In this document: in pieces, positions 10,400-22,175 of the stretch
Layout of the letters: each line of letters opens with the position of its first letter
Position numbering within the stretch: position 1 is the first letter of the stretch
Source: Pyrrhosoma nymphula
Lineage: Eukaryota > Arthropoda > Insecta > Odonata > Coenagrionidae
DNA length: 64,000 nt
Assembly: GCA_963573305.1 (NCBI GenBank)
Contig: OY754332.1
Span: 54,349,559 to 54,413,558, forward strand
Direction of reading: 5' to 3'
Translations under genes and position numbers: made by a program
The notes under the pieces: model-generated
Told to the model about the DNA's origin: nothing
The model's database searches: none
What the model saw: only the letters and a program-made list of their open reading frames with translations

Positions 10400-10760
10400 A
10401 TTCGATAGGTGTTTATCCCTCATCGTCTGGGAATACGCCTCGTATGCTACGAGAGCAAATCGTAAATTCCTGTTGAAGCGTTCTGCGTGTGAGCGTTGGA
10501 GTTTTTTGGGGTTGTAGTAATATGATTGATACCATTTGAGCAGCAGTATTTATTGAAGTTCGTAAACGTGAACTGCGAGCCGTTATCGGAGACAATATTA
10601 GAAGGAATAACAAAAATTCTGAAATTCGCGTAGCTGTAATCCAGTCTATCACTGCCTGAGAGGTTGCCATTTTCAACGACAACAGCTAGACAAATTTACT
10701 GAAGGTGTCAACGCTAACCAGAATCATCGAATTTTTCATTTCCTTCCAGAGAGTTTGCAC
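10400..10760 (-). pseudogene. Ty3/gypsy-like integrase core remnant
   Basis: Minus-strand translation gives SVDTFSKFV..LLSLKMATSQAVIDW in one frame (about 10620-10735). In another frame it gives PSNIVSDNGSQFT, TNFNKYC and NGINHITTTP (about 10480-10590). These match the DDE integrase core of LTR retrotransposons, with the first Asp in VDTFSKF and the second in VSDNGSQF. The third catalytic residue is not visible. An in-frame stop and at least one frameshift kill the sequence. No LTRs, reverse transcriptase or gag were found nearby, so only this scrap survives. Confidence 0.75.
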
Positions 10761-13458
10761 AAAAACCAATAAAGATTATTCCATGGGTCACTCCGCATTT
10801 TCCTAACTATTAACGCAGAAACTACATTTTCGAGATACCATAGAAAACAGCATATTCAACGAATGGAAAAATATAAGAGAACTTTTTTTTATTTTATCGA
10901 TTTTATTTTAATGCCTTACTTAACGAGTGACATACTCGTTGCTTACAAATGAAGGAGTATATTATTCGTTACTTTGCTGTGATTAAGGAATTAAAAGAGA
11001 TAGTGAGCGATATATGTAATTCAATGTGAGTATGCATTCAAATACGATAAAAAGTGAATATTTTAGAGAAAATAGAATAAAATTATTTTATGGGTTGTGG
11101 AAAAATATTAGATAAATTCCATATTTGAAAGATGTATTTACTATAGTATTTCAATTATCACCTTACTTTACAGTTATTTATATAATTTAATCCATCATAG
11201 CTAATGTAAATCAAATTAATTAACGTGTATCGCACGTGTTGAGAGACAGTGACAGTGCTCAATCAAGTGTTGCTCCATGGTTTTTTGGGCAGTCGCTATC
11301 TAAGATGGTATACGCCGCATAGACAGTAAAAAAATACCATTCTAAGTTAGTAGCTTCTAGTTGCTTGCTAAAAATGACCAATTAACACTAAATTTTACTG
11401 TATGACTAAGCGCTATAAGTCGCCGAATAAGTCACATTACTAGCGCGTTTAGGTAGAAATCTGTGAATACGACCGTTTACATTAATAGCGATGTGAAATA
11501 ACGCGATTATGATAGCGATTAACGTAAACTTCCTATCTTGTGATAAATGCATCGCAAGATAGGAAAGGCCACTTTTTTATTTTTGACTGCCATAGTCGAT
11601 TCCAGCGAGGGCTTTTTTTAATTTAAATTTTCATTACAATAAATCATCTATCTTTTTTTTTGTTCCATCTATCATTTATTTCCAGTAATTAGACAGATGT
11701 GCTGTAAAATATGTAAAATTTTAGTTCCTGGGAAGTAATCGATTACTTTTGTTTTATATATTTTAATGCAAAATTCCAAGCTTTTTGATTTGCAAGGAAT
11801 GGGAAATATTTTGATGAAGTTTCCCTACATTTTGAAATATTTGTGGTTTTTTACGCCTTTATTGATATTTTAGCAAATGACCACTGCTGCTGCCGAGAAA
11901 GTATTAAATCATTCAGATTTCAATCTATTTAGCCAAGTAGCGTCAAGTATTAAGTGATTGCGAGTCCCTTCCGTTTTCTATAGTGAGTTATCCATAAATC
12001 CATTTCCAGGAATTCAGGAATAAATAAGCTAGAGCAATACCAATGCAATGCAATACCAATTTTCATTAGCAAAATGCACGCCGTTCATCACTCTGAGTAC
12101 ACATGTTTGAAGGGTCACCAGTAGGATGAGGAAGCTATGATCCAGAGCACTGTGCCCCCTGCGATTCCTGCTTCGGAATCCCGTGACCCAGCGTGTTCAA
12201 GTTGCTATGCGATTCTCTCTACCCAATCGGCTTAAGAATAAAAGAATGAATTTCATTGATCAAACTATTCACTTAGTTTTTAAGTATACTTAAGTTATAT
12301 GAACTTTTTTTAATGTCCATGTTGAGAAAAACCAAATTTATCAACATGAATATCCATCATTTCCACGATGTCATACCTGATATCATCAGTTTTATTTTTT
12401 ATGGAGTGAATAAGATTATTTGATGATTTTGCTGCAAAAATACGAAATTCATCGGCCAGTTATGCTTATAAAATTCATATAAAGCTAAAATAATGATGTC
12501 CTTTCTCCATTTGACTACAAATACTACAAGTCGTGAGAAAATTTGCCTGTATCAATGACTGATCGTTTTATGTAAAAGTAGAACCACTGATGAAAAAAGC
12601 TGGCTGCTAATGGTGAATCACTACATGTAAGAGATCATCTGTTGTAGAGTTACAAGATCTCCATTAAATTCGGAAAAAAGCCAGCTATCTTGAAATAATC
12701 AATCCTAGCCAAAGCCAACAGAGCTTATAACCTTACCACCCTGAGAAGCAAAATCTATTTTCAAATTTTATGATTAGAGCACATGAAAATTCCACTTAGC
12801 CCTTTCCATGGGAAACAATCTAGTGGGTTATAGATTTTTTCAATCTATAAATAATCAGGAACTCTTGAATATCGCCTGAATCATGCCCTCGAATGTTTAT
12901 TATGCCGAATTATCAAATAATATTCATGCGTTCTCTTATTTTTTATTTATTTTTACGACAAATTTTATGGACTTCATCTCTTAACTCGTTATTTTTACTT
13001 TTTAGCAGGTCCGCGTTGCATGATGTAAACACAGAACGCAAGGTTAAAAAAAAATATGGTGCACTTCTTTAAGTAAGACTGAATGTGCTATCCCTCCTAC
13101 CAAGCGAGCATGACTGAAGCTGAGCAAGTTTTGCTCTCAGACCCTGGCAGATTCCAACGGAGCCGTCCACACCCCCTCAGATATCCTCCCATTCAGACCC
13201 CACACAGCCTCCATTCATTTCCATCCGCTGACACAATTTCCTGTGCACATCCACAGACCTTCCTCTCTCTCTCCCCGAGAATATAACAATCCATTCTGCG
13301 GCAATCGAGTAGCAGAGCGGGCTCGCTGCGCTACAGCGTAACGGAGCCAGCGGCAGGGAGGATGGCGTGATGTGGTCCACCCGCCTTGTCACAGGCCTGC
13401 AGCACCGTCATCAATTAGACGGGCAACCCACAAAGGGCTTTGCGTTGTGTAAATGGAG
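10761..13458. other. AT-rich stretch, no gene; small hairpin
   Basis: The sequence is strongly AT-rich. The only structure noted is a perfect 11-bp stem at 11530-11540/11555-11565 (TTCCTATCTTG with its complement), inside a segment bordered by CGTTTAC and GTAAACG-like words. No coding motif was found. A short GC-richer patch lies at 13080-13400. Confidence 0.45.
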
Positions 13459-13707
13459 TTTATGCTTCCCAGAAACTATTATCGAGATTAAAACAAAGGT
13501 CGAGTGTTGCTGATGGAATATCAATTCTCGTAAGGGCCTAGTGCGCTCTTCGCGTGGGAGATATTCAAGGTTCCGACTTGATGACTACGCCTCTCAAAAA
13601 TTGCAAACAATCCCACTTCCTCAATTGTATTTTTACACATCATTTATATGCATCGAAAGCTCATCAACTTGAACCGTTTTGAAGTTATTTGCATCACTTA
13701 GTAGTTC
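13459..13707 (+). repeat. Left arm of ~250-bp inverted repeat (3.1-kb unit)
   Basis: The sequence from GTTTATGCTTCC..AGAAACTAT through GCATCACTTA is present inverted at 16338-16589. Long words are shared, such as GAGAATTGATATTCC, CACGCGAAGAGCGCACTAGG and AACGGTTCAAGTTGATGAGC (given in the right-arm sense). The pair may be the TIRs of a 3.1-kb element or two independent copies of one MITE. Confidence 0.8.
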
Positions 13708-15150
13708 ATCGGATTCTATGTTTTATCACAGAAAAAACTTCAGTACTCATCACCATTAGGTATCACCAGGGTTCACTCTGAGGACGATGGCAGACTACGC
13801 CGTCGAAATCCGAGAAATCTACATTTACGAGGGCCATATTTCCGTCTTTTTTAAGTAGGCCGTATTTTTTCAGAAACCTGAGTGACTTTGGTTAATCAGA
13901 TATCATTCGAAGGAATATGCTTTGAACTAGGCTTTATTGCTCATGAATTTCATTTTTATGGCAAAAAAATCCATATTTAGATAATGCTACTGGCCATAAT
14001 GATACAATTTAAAGACAATGTGCTACGTTAGCTACAGGAGTAGCTAGCTGTCTTTTGAATTAATGTTTTCATGCATATTTTGTCTCTTGTACCCTGATAT
14101 ACAGTGAAACATTGCAGAAGTTCAGAGCATATATTATACTAATACATCTCAGAATGGTAGGAAATGTCGTTTCCGATGTAGAATAGACTATAATTCATCT
14201 GAAGATCTCGGAGTATGACATATCAAAATGCGTGAGTAACGAAACAATGAATAAATTACTTAACACCATAGAAGTTCAGTGACTGCAGGAAATGTAGTAA
14301 AATTACCAGACCTTTTATCTTTAGGTTTTTAAGTCTGCGTTTTAGTGGCTGGCCTTTGAAAAAATCGTCTTGATTAACTGTGGAACTAAACCAGTAATTT
14401 GTGTACTCTCTATCATTATATTTTGCCTTGCCTCTATTTAATTTTCTGCCTGTTAAAAATTTTACGGAGCCCCAGCTCTCATAATTGTTTCCATTTCATT
14501 TTACAAGTTCGACATTCATTCCATTTGGATTCAAAAGCCTCTATTCATAAGTATCCAGTAGGCACTTCTCATGTCTCATCAAAGTTCAGGCTTTGGTGAG
14601 AGACATCATGTATCAATTTTTTCATTCAAAAGTTTCTATCATCAGTTACCTGCTTGCTCAAAATCTTCCTTCATAAACGAGGCTTTCCTGAATCTTTCTT
14701 CATGGCCATGGTGCTCCAATTTTTGTTAGAACAAATTCCCATAGTATTGGTATTTTCTGCCCACATTTATGTTCCTCTCCTTCTTTTGGTCATCCTTTAT
14801 TATTGATTTGGTCATGTTTGAGCCATGACACCGTAGCACTCACATGGTAGTCACAGCCAGCTGCCTGGTGACATATGAATATGCATATCTGGCACATCTT
14901 TGGGAATTTGTTTCAGGCGCCAGCGTGTTCTCTATTCAGCGATTATATAATTTTTTTATCGTTGTGTCAAAAAATCGTTCAAATGCTTTGAGCCAGAATT
15001 TTTCCTTCTCACTTTGAAAAAGGACGCATCATCCTGTGGATTTCGTTTTGTGTATAAACAAGCAATAATATTTATTCGTAATTAGGTATTTTCATTATTT
15101 CATTATCAGTTGAGGTAGGTTAAAACATATGAAAGTAAATTTTCTTTAGA
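13708..15150. other. Interior of the inverted-repeat unit, no gene
   Basis: The interior is AT-rich. The open frame at 14399-14599 has no motif. If 13459-16589 is one transposon, this interior carries no recognisable transposase and has been invaded by a LINE scrap. Confidence 0.4.
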
Positions 15151-15545
15151 TTTTTACAAGTGCAGACCTCTATTTGCATGCACTGTTTCATTCTTCAAAA
15201 AAGCATACGTCTATCCTTCTCCTTCCCGTCCATAAAACTTATGCTCTTTCTTCCTTCTCGCCTACCAAACATCCTCCCCTTTTTCATAGCCATAAGCAAC
15301 CCTTCGCCTTTCATCACCTCTTTCAAACACTCTAGCTCCTGCTAATCTCCCCCAGAAGTTTCCCATCCTCACCCACAATATGGAACATTTCTTCGTTCGT
15401 TTTTCTTTCCGTCCACCGAACCTTCTCAATCCTCCTCCACTCCCACATCTCGAACGTCTGAATTCTATTCTCATCTTCCTTTCTCAGAGTCCAATTTTCA
15501 GTACACTCCATATTAAACTCTTAGACAGTCTCTTCTTTACACCCT
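15151..15545 (-). mobile_element. RTE-like LINE 3' fragment (best copy)
   Basis: Minus-strand reading gives NRIQTFEMWEWRRIEK, TERKTNEEMFHIVGE and then RRVAYGYEK in another frame. This order (alpha-helical FEMW.WRR, TNEE, HIV.GE, RRVAY) is typical of the C-terminal region of RTE-type LINE ORFs. The 3' end at 15151 shares its terminus with the copies at 107 and 23931. Frameshifts and stops show decay. Confidence 0.7.
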
Positions 15546-16191
15546 TAATAATACAATGATGCTGATATTTTTGCACAGTTAAATGCCTCTGCCGGAAAAT
15601 ATTATACCTGGAATTTAGTAACTAGTTGAAAAAATCTGTTACAAATTCAATGATTTGGCCAAATTTGGCATGACCTTCCTGTCCCTAGCCTCCGTTTATT
15701 CCTGCCATGCTCCCACGTGGAGCACGCATGGAGACCCATTGTGCCTTCTTCCTTCGTTTAGACGGATTTGTGCCTATCTCTTTTCTAGCTGTAATCATTA
15801 ACGCTGTGTGGTGAGAAAGAGTACTTAAAGTTATATGTTCCGTGGTGAGTTATGTGTTTGCAATTTACCTTTGCATCATATTTACAAACAACGGAATAGG
15901 TTGCGGGGCGTAACCAAGAACAACAATGCAGTAATTGAATCTCGATATCCTTGAGAAGCTCCCTTCGTTTTGTCCTAAAACTTGTGGAAAGCCATTAACG
16001 TTAAGTTTTAATGCATGTTCTCGAGGCACTTCCTTCGTGCATACCGGTGTACGGTACGCTGTGGTGAAGATAGTTGATGTTGATACCTACGGTAATGTTT
16101 CCTAATGTTTATGCAAACCCCCTAATGTCCTTATTTAGGAGTGCTGATCGTTGTTGTATTCGCTTGTCCTATAGTCGGTATATTCGTAGGA
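15546..16191. other. No recognisable gene
   Basis: This spacer lies inside the possible 13.4-16.6 kb unit. It contains only short frames. Confidence 0.4.
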
Positions 16192-16335
16192 GTAAACAAT
16201 TTTGATCAAAAAGTAACGATGTTTCTAAAATATATAATATCTGAAACAGCTCGTGGTAACTTCGGGGTCTCTATATTCGTTCACTCAGACCACACTGCGG
16301 CGTAAATATTAAAAAATTTCTTTCAGACAGAAGGT
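16192..16335 (-). repeat. Dispersed repeat R1, inverted copy
   Basis: This is the inverse of 9536-9680, including AGCTCGTGGTAACTTCGGGG and ACTGCGGCGTAAA. It abuts the right arm of the 13.4/16.6 kb inverted repeat within 3 bp, so the two may be parts of one composite terminus. Confidence 0.7.
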
Positions 16336-16337
16336 GA

Positions 16338-16589
16338 AAGTTCAATTAGTAAGTGATGCAAATACCTTCAAAACGGTTCAAGTTGATGAGCTTTCGGTGC
16401 ATATAAATGATGTGTAAAATTGCAATTTAGGAAGCGGGATTGTTTGCAATTTTTGAGAGGCGTAGTCATCAAGTCGTAACCTTGAATATCTCCCACGCGA
16501 AGAGCGCACTAGGCCCTTACGAGAATTGATATTCCATCAGCAACACACGACCTTTGTTTTAATCTCGATAATAGTTTCTGTGAAGCATA
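16338..16589 (-). repeat. Right arm of ~250-bp inverted repeat
   Basis: This is the partner of 13459-13707. Similarity runs from AAGTGATGCAAAT to GAAGCATAAAC. Confidence 0.8.
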
Positions 16590-16599
16590 AACATGTGGT

Positions 16600-17040
16600 G
16601 TTTTAGGTCTTATTTGTCCTAAAGATTTAATTTACGAAACAAATAAAATACAAAGGAAAGCCGTAGGAAGCCTGTTAATAACTGTTTGTTAATAACTGCC
16701 ACGAGCGAACGTAAAGGGTAGCACAGCTGATGGAAGGACTAGGTTGGGAGCCACCAGAGACTCTGAGGCTTCACACCAAGCTTTAATTATTTGTGTAAAT
16801 CAGATCAGGTGAGTTTCAGTACAACACGAAAGATGTTATTTTGGCCCCGAGTTATATCTCTGGAACTGGTTGAAGTGACTAAGTAAGAGAGATAAACTGG
16901 CAAATTGGTTGGTCAAAAAACTCACTAATACACGTTTGTCCTCTTCCCATTTCTTTTCCTTTGGCCTTCCTTTAACAAATGGTTGGTGTCCTAATATATC
17001 CTGCCACACGCTCATGCGACGGCAGTCGGTGTAATTTCAG
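16600..17040 (+). mobile_element. LINE family A 3' end fragment
   Basis: Plus-strand translation gives NKIQRKAVGSLLI near 16650, then AQLMEGLGWEPPETLRL near 16722. Both match the family A C-terminus seen at 520-860. It ends with GGTTGGTGTCCTAATATATC and CCACACGCTCATGCGACGGC, corresponding to the conserved 3' end, but without a clear hexamer tail. It is a decayed, 5'-truncated copy. Confidence 0.75.
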
Positions 17041-17150
17041 ATGAGAGATGCAACGTGGGGGAAAATACAAATCCGTCGTGTTGGACCAATACTCTATGGT
17101 TGCGATCATACGATGAAGGTCGAACTTGTCGGAATCTTTCCCCAGTTAAA

Positions 17151-17308
17151 AGAAAAACACAACTCCACAGATTTATTTCACTCGAGACGACCGGTTTCGA
17201 CTGTTACGCCATCATCAGGTGCAATACACAATGAATTGAAGTCCGTTGCGAATGGCGTTAGAGCGGAAACCGGTCTTCTCGAATGAAATAAATCTGAGGA
17301 AAACACAA
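17151..17308. repeat. Imperfect inverted repeat with CTGATGATG/GAAACC motif
   Basis: The left arm (17152-17212) and right arm (17252-17307) share ATTTATTTCA.TCGAGA.GACCGGTTTC in inverted order. On the minus strand the left arm reads CTGATGATGGC, then GTCGAAACCGGTCG, then AATAAAT. The same arrangement recurs at 30.8, 31.8, 36.9 and 61.0 kb. It may be a hairpin terminus of a retroelement such as a Penelope-like element, but no coding part is attached. Confidence 0.65.
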
Positions 17309-18369
17309 AGTAGTGTTCTTCTCTCAATTCTAGGGAAGCAAATTTTTTTCTAGTAAATATAGCTCATTCCTCTGGTCGTGGTTTCTTTTCCAGTTTTACC
17401 CCTTGAGTCATCAGAGTCCCTTCTTGCCCATGCCACTCGCATCCAAGTCTTTCATCTTGCCAATTTGTTTTCACCTTCTCACCGTCGCCTCCTCCATCAC
17501 AATAGGTCTCTCCCACCCATAGTGCACCAGGCGCTCCAGTTCTTGCCAACCGACATCCCGTTTCCCGCTCCAACCCTGATATCTGCACCCCTCAGCTCAC
17601 CGGGAGACCGCTTCCGCACGCTTGCCTTCCCTCGTCCCTGCCCCGCTCCTCCTCCTTCCGGCAGCCACCCCTGATCCGAAGGGCGGGGGAGCGGAGGGAG
17701 GACCGCCGATGGCATCTACCTGCTCCAACTCCCTCCCATGCCTCGAACTTCCCCCACGTTGCCAAGATCGTGGTGAAAACCCCTTGCACTGGGATTTTCG
17801 TTCAAAAACCGGTGTAAGAAAGGGATCTGATCTATTTGAATCTGTGAACGCCCTGATCTGTTTGATGGATACTTAGAGGTGATCGGTTAATATAACTTTC
17901 GTCATTGGTCTTATAAGTGAACAACAGGATTTTCAGTGATAATGTTTTGCAATAGCTTTATCTTTTTGTTGAATATAAATTAGGCTCATTAATTTCAAAT
18001 ATGATGTTAAGTAAAAGAATTATATCGTTACACCTCACCAAATCTGGCATGCTTTTGAGTTGCTCATTAGTACTTATGATTGCGAAAAATAAATATGCAA
18101 AAAGGATAGAAAATAATTAAAAATGATCGCATTGATATATTTTTGGATTCAAACGTTTCGGCACATTTATTACCTCATAGGTTCCCTAACTTTCACGAAT
18201 TCAGTAGTAAGATTAATGTTACATTCACATTATTATACTTTCATTCATACATTGGATTTCATATCTAAAAATAAGCCATAATTCCTTTTATAAATGAAAA
18301 ATGAACTTCATGCAAAGCCAAGCGCACGGGTGAAAGGTATAGTGCTTATGTTTGGGATTTTTACCATGA
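17309..18369. other. No gene; pyrimidine-rich GC patch
   Basis: 17380-17770 is GC-richer and C/T-skewed, giving spurious frames of 65-98 codons on both strands. The rest is AT-rich. Confidence 0.4.
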
Positions 18370-18712
18370 AAATTAATGGAGTTGATTTCGATTGAAACCA
18401 GGACCCAATGGCACATGAGGTCATTAGCACCATGAAATACATGGTTAATGTTGGGTAGTTTTGCTATGGGAAGGATTGTTTGGGGAATTCAGCAACGGTG
18501 GAGAGAAACCCGGCGCTGGGCACATTTAACGGAAGACGCCAACGGATCCACAGGTTAACCGGCTATTCAACGGAAGGGGAGCCGCACATGGGTTTTTCTC
18601 CTCGCAGCAGTCAAGCAGGGTTCGGGATTACGATGAAAATATCTGCCACGCCCGAGATTCAAACCCAGGGCCCCGAGATGGGAAGCCAGACGTAGTAAGT
18701 AGATTTAAACTC
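18370..18712 (-). mobile_element. tRNA-derived SINE (family S1)
   Basis: On the minus strand the head contains a box B-like GGGTTTGAATCTC. It is followed by a body with GATATTTTCATCGTAATCCC and a distal part containing GAGGTCATTAGCACCATGA (plus sense). The body aligns with 34975-35292 (GAGGCCATTAGCGCCATTAA) and partly with 35590-35835. RNA polymerase III promoters of this kind drive SINE transcription. Box A is weak here. Confidence 0.6.
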
Positions 18713-20527
18713 CACCTCATATACGCATTCATTCCTCGTTAAGGTGGCTGGAGCGATTTTTGTTTGTATACAGATTTGCGTGAAACTTTGCATACGTGTC
18801 CTTGTTAGTAATACCTATCGATAAAATAAAAAAAACTGCATGTTACCGATTTGGTTTCCTGGCAATTCAATGGTATTTTAACAAGTTATCTTATGGAACA
18901 CGGCATATATTTTGAAAAAATTCTATTACTAAAGTACAGATTTTCTCCTAAATGCGAAATAGTAAGTTTCATATTATTATAATAGCTGCCAACAAATATC
19001 AAGGTATCATACCGAGTAAGAAAAGCGTATTTAGATATGATTTTCGCGTAAATTTCGAATTTCGCGCCGAAAATCCAAGTCAAAACAATGCTTTAATTAA
19101 GGCGAAAATTTGAAATATAACTCTTGCATCATATACATTACTGCATTGTGGTGATTTCCAACGTATAAACAGGTGTACGTGGGTAAAATGTGGTCCAAGA
19201 ATATTTTTTTCGACTTACTTGAAAAGTTATTAGAATGTGCCTTCAACGACTCACGATTACCGCTCCAGCTACCTTAAACTTTCCCTTTTTTTCTCTCAAG
19301 TCTTTCTTTCTCTTGTAATCTCCCCAACGCTGCCACTCAATTCTTTGCCTCAGCCAAGTATTACATCGACAAACTCAACCCCTAATTTTAGCCTTTAAAA
19401 ACAAAAGAAAGGCCCGTGGCAGGGGGTATTTGGTCTCCAGCATTGTTGCGTACTTGCAAATGATGAAGTGATTCTGTACGTCTGGTTTCATACCGTTAAA
19501 CTTCTTGGATAATCAGCCATGATTCAATGATGGTCACCAAAAGTGCAATGAAAAAGTTTTTACTTCTAAGGTTTAACAAATATATTTACCTAGGTCGTTG
19601 CAGAGCATTGCAGCATGAAAGAGGGTGAATAGTTCTCTTCTAGCCATCAAAGTTTAGCTCCGGCCCGCATTGTCTATATATATATATATCTTAGTAAATG
19701 CTCTTAAATGATTTATGATAGATGAGGCTATAATTATAGGCTATCTAGTAGTCGTGATCCTCTATATTTATGTCTTTACAAATTTTTACTAAACTAAGAA
19801 TATTTTCTTATATATTTACTGAGTACTTAAATAAATCAGTGTTAAAATGTTTTTTTACTATAATTCCGTGTCAATAATTAAAAATCAAGCCTTCTCTCAT
19901 GCCGGTGGCTTCTTAAGAGTAGGCCAACCAACCAACCAAAGTTGAACCCTCTCTATATAAGCCTCCTGGACCGTAGGCGAAACGTGATTTTTTTTAAATA
20001 TTGGCGCGTAAGTATCGCAAAAACCAGTTATACATCAAGGCATGGCTCGAAAAAGTTTCTGCGATCCATACACAACTTCCTTTTAAAGGTTCCAAAAGAT
20101 TGTTTCATGGCGTAGGAGTGCGGCATAATGAACTTTGTCTTACTCATAGGATTTAAATTATGCAAATCTGCTGCAACTTTGACATTTTCACGAACAAATA
20201 TGTAGCACAAACTATATTGACACTAATTTGGAGACCAGAAAATTTAGTGGGCTTTCATCATTAATTGAATTTTAAAACTGACAGAATAAATTTTGAATCC
20301 TGTACTATATTTCAATACTATTTTTGAATCCTGTTGTTACTGTATTATTTAAAGATTGATTTTCGGGGGCAGAGAAGAAACATAAGCAAATATTTTGATA
20401 AACGAATTGAAGGGCGTGAAAACTTGGTTTGGAATATATAAAGTTTTTGGAGCAAAATATGAAAGTGATAAGATAGTGCACTTGGTTTCAATTGGCATCA
20501 TCGACTCCTTCTCGGCTGGTGTGAATA
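18713..20527. other. No gene; (TA)n microsatellite
   Basis: AT-rich sequence with a short TATATATATATATA run at about 19674-19689 and a CCAACCAACCAA run near 19925. No coding motif was recognised. Confidence 0.45.
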
Positions 20528-20854
20528 AAATTAATAATAATAATAATAACTTTATTAATAACCTGGGATCTCATGTCTCCTAGGTTCAAGTGGAAAGTTA
20601 CAAAAAAGTGAAAAAATTACTGAATAACATTTCATTTGCAAATTTATTAATTTTCCTTGAGGAGCACCTTATTAAATTATATCACCAACAAGTAAGAAAA
20701 ATAAACCAAAATAAATAGATGGATTAAATGAACATTGCCTTTCTCAAAAATTACATTACATATCCATCAACATAATATGACAAGAAATGTAAAACATGTA
20801 ACAATATCAGAGCTATCAATTTGAGCATGAGTAGAGATATTGAAATTATTTTGA

Positions 20855-21203
20855 CCGGAATGAATTTATGGACGATGCTTGACGAATATGTTTAGGGAGG
20901 GAATTCCATAGTCTTACAGCTTCAACCAAGGAGCAATGGAGTATTGTAGTTAGGTGACTGGGAATGTAAAGCACGTCCGGGGGGTGCGGGTGTGATACAT
21001 TACGCAGAGTTCTTTGTCGGACGTCTGTGGTGAATGAAAAGAACTCCGTAGTCAGGTTTTCTGAACTTTAGGATTTTAAATAGGAAGCATCCTAAAATAT
21101 TTTTTCTTCGGTTTTGCACGGTGAGAAAATTTTCTAGCTTGCGTGCGTGTGATATGTGATCAAAATTTGGAATCAAAGAAATGAAGCGAATACATGCATT
21201 CAA
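20855..21203 (-). pseudogene. LINE B ORF2 C-terminal tail
   Basis: Frames here read CIRFISLIPNFDHISHARKL and further on PSHLTTIL, EAVRLWNSLP and SINSFRSK, followed by a stop. The FDHIS and VRLWNSLP segments are characteristic of the C-terminal region of Jockey/CR1/I-type LINE ORF2 proteins. It is separated from the RT by a stop and a frameshift. Confidence 0.75.
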
Positions 21204-21302
21204 TGTCCTTTGAAGTTTTAAGTTTAGGTCTTCCCGAATAGTGCTATAAGTAACAGAGCTATGATCAAATATTGGTAATAATAGTGAGGTAACAAGTTCA
21301 TG

Positions 21303-22175
21303 TCAAATATGTGTAGATAGCTCATTTTTGTTTCGCTTTATTTGATGGAGAGTCTTTAAAACCTTGCGGGAGATCAGGGATACTTGTTTCATCCATGACA
21401 GAGTTTGATCGATAATAACTCTCAGGTCAGTCACTGTAGAGGAGTATACAATATCTGTTCTGAGTACATTCAATTTTGGGATATTATCAGGGAGAATTTT
21501 TATGTTTCTTGGGCTGCCCAGAATGATGGTTTGTGTCTTGGATTGATTAATAATTAATTTATTATTTGAGATACGTGAACATATACTGTCAATATCCTCG
21601 TTGATTAGTTGAACAGCCTGAGTTAGCTCAGTGGGTTTGAACGAATAGTATATTTGTAGGTCATCTGCGTAAAAGTGGTATTTACAATGTCTAATGCACA
21701 GGGGAAGCTCTCTGATGAAAATGGTGAATAGCAGGAGGGAGAGTACGGACCCCTGGGGGAGTCCGGTATTAACAGTAGTCCATTTTGATACATTTCCATC
21801 CCCTATTTGCACCGCTTGTTGACGGTCAGATGAATACGATCGAAACCAATGTAATGTACTAGTGGAAAATCTAAGTTTTTTCCTCTTGTGCAATAAGAGC
21901 AACCGTGTCAAAGGCTTTTTTAAAATCAAAAAGTACTAAAATTGTAAGTTTTTTTTTGCATCTATGTTTATTTGATGTTCTCTATTATTTTTGTCAGAGC
22001 ATTCTGTGTGTTGTGCGAGGCCCTGAAACCGGATTGGAAAGAGTCGATAAAATTCTGGAGTTGTAGATAGTCGCGGACTTGTGTGAAGACAATCCTCTCG
22101 AGTGGTTTAGCTAAGGTACAGAGTTATGAAATTGGTCTGAAGACCTCTGGTTTGAATGAGTTCTGTACCTTGGGT
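21303..22175 (-). pseudogene. LINE B reverse transcriptase
   Basis: The start of the domain is visible as PIPKVQNSFKPEVFRPIS and KPLERIVFTQV (about 22060-22175), then SFQSGFRASHNTQNAL. Next comes a damaged segment corresponding to the first catalytic Asp (VLFDFKKAF in a shifted frame, about 21905-21950). The clean frame 21303-21929 carries TGLPQGSVLSLLLF, the active site YADD (HFYADDLQIY, about 21660-21675) and the thumb. At least one frameshift near 21930 and in-frame stops disable it. The function in a live element would be target-primed reverse transcription. Confidence 0.85.

Noticed and set aside
17151..17308. Hammerhead ribozyme
   Set aside because: CTGATGA and GAAA boxes are present, but stem II does not pair well in my check and related motifs have CTGATAA or CTGAAGA. 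Kept only as a hypothesis to test.
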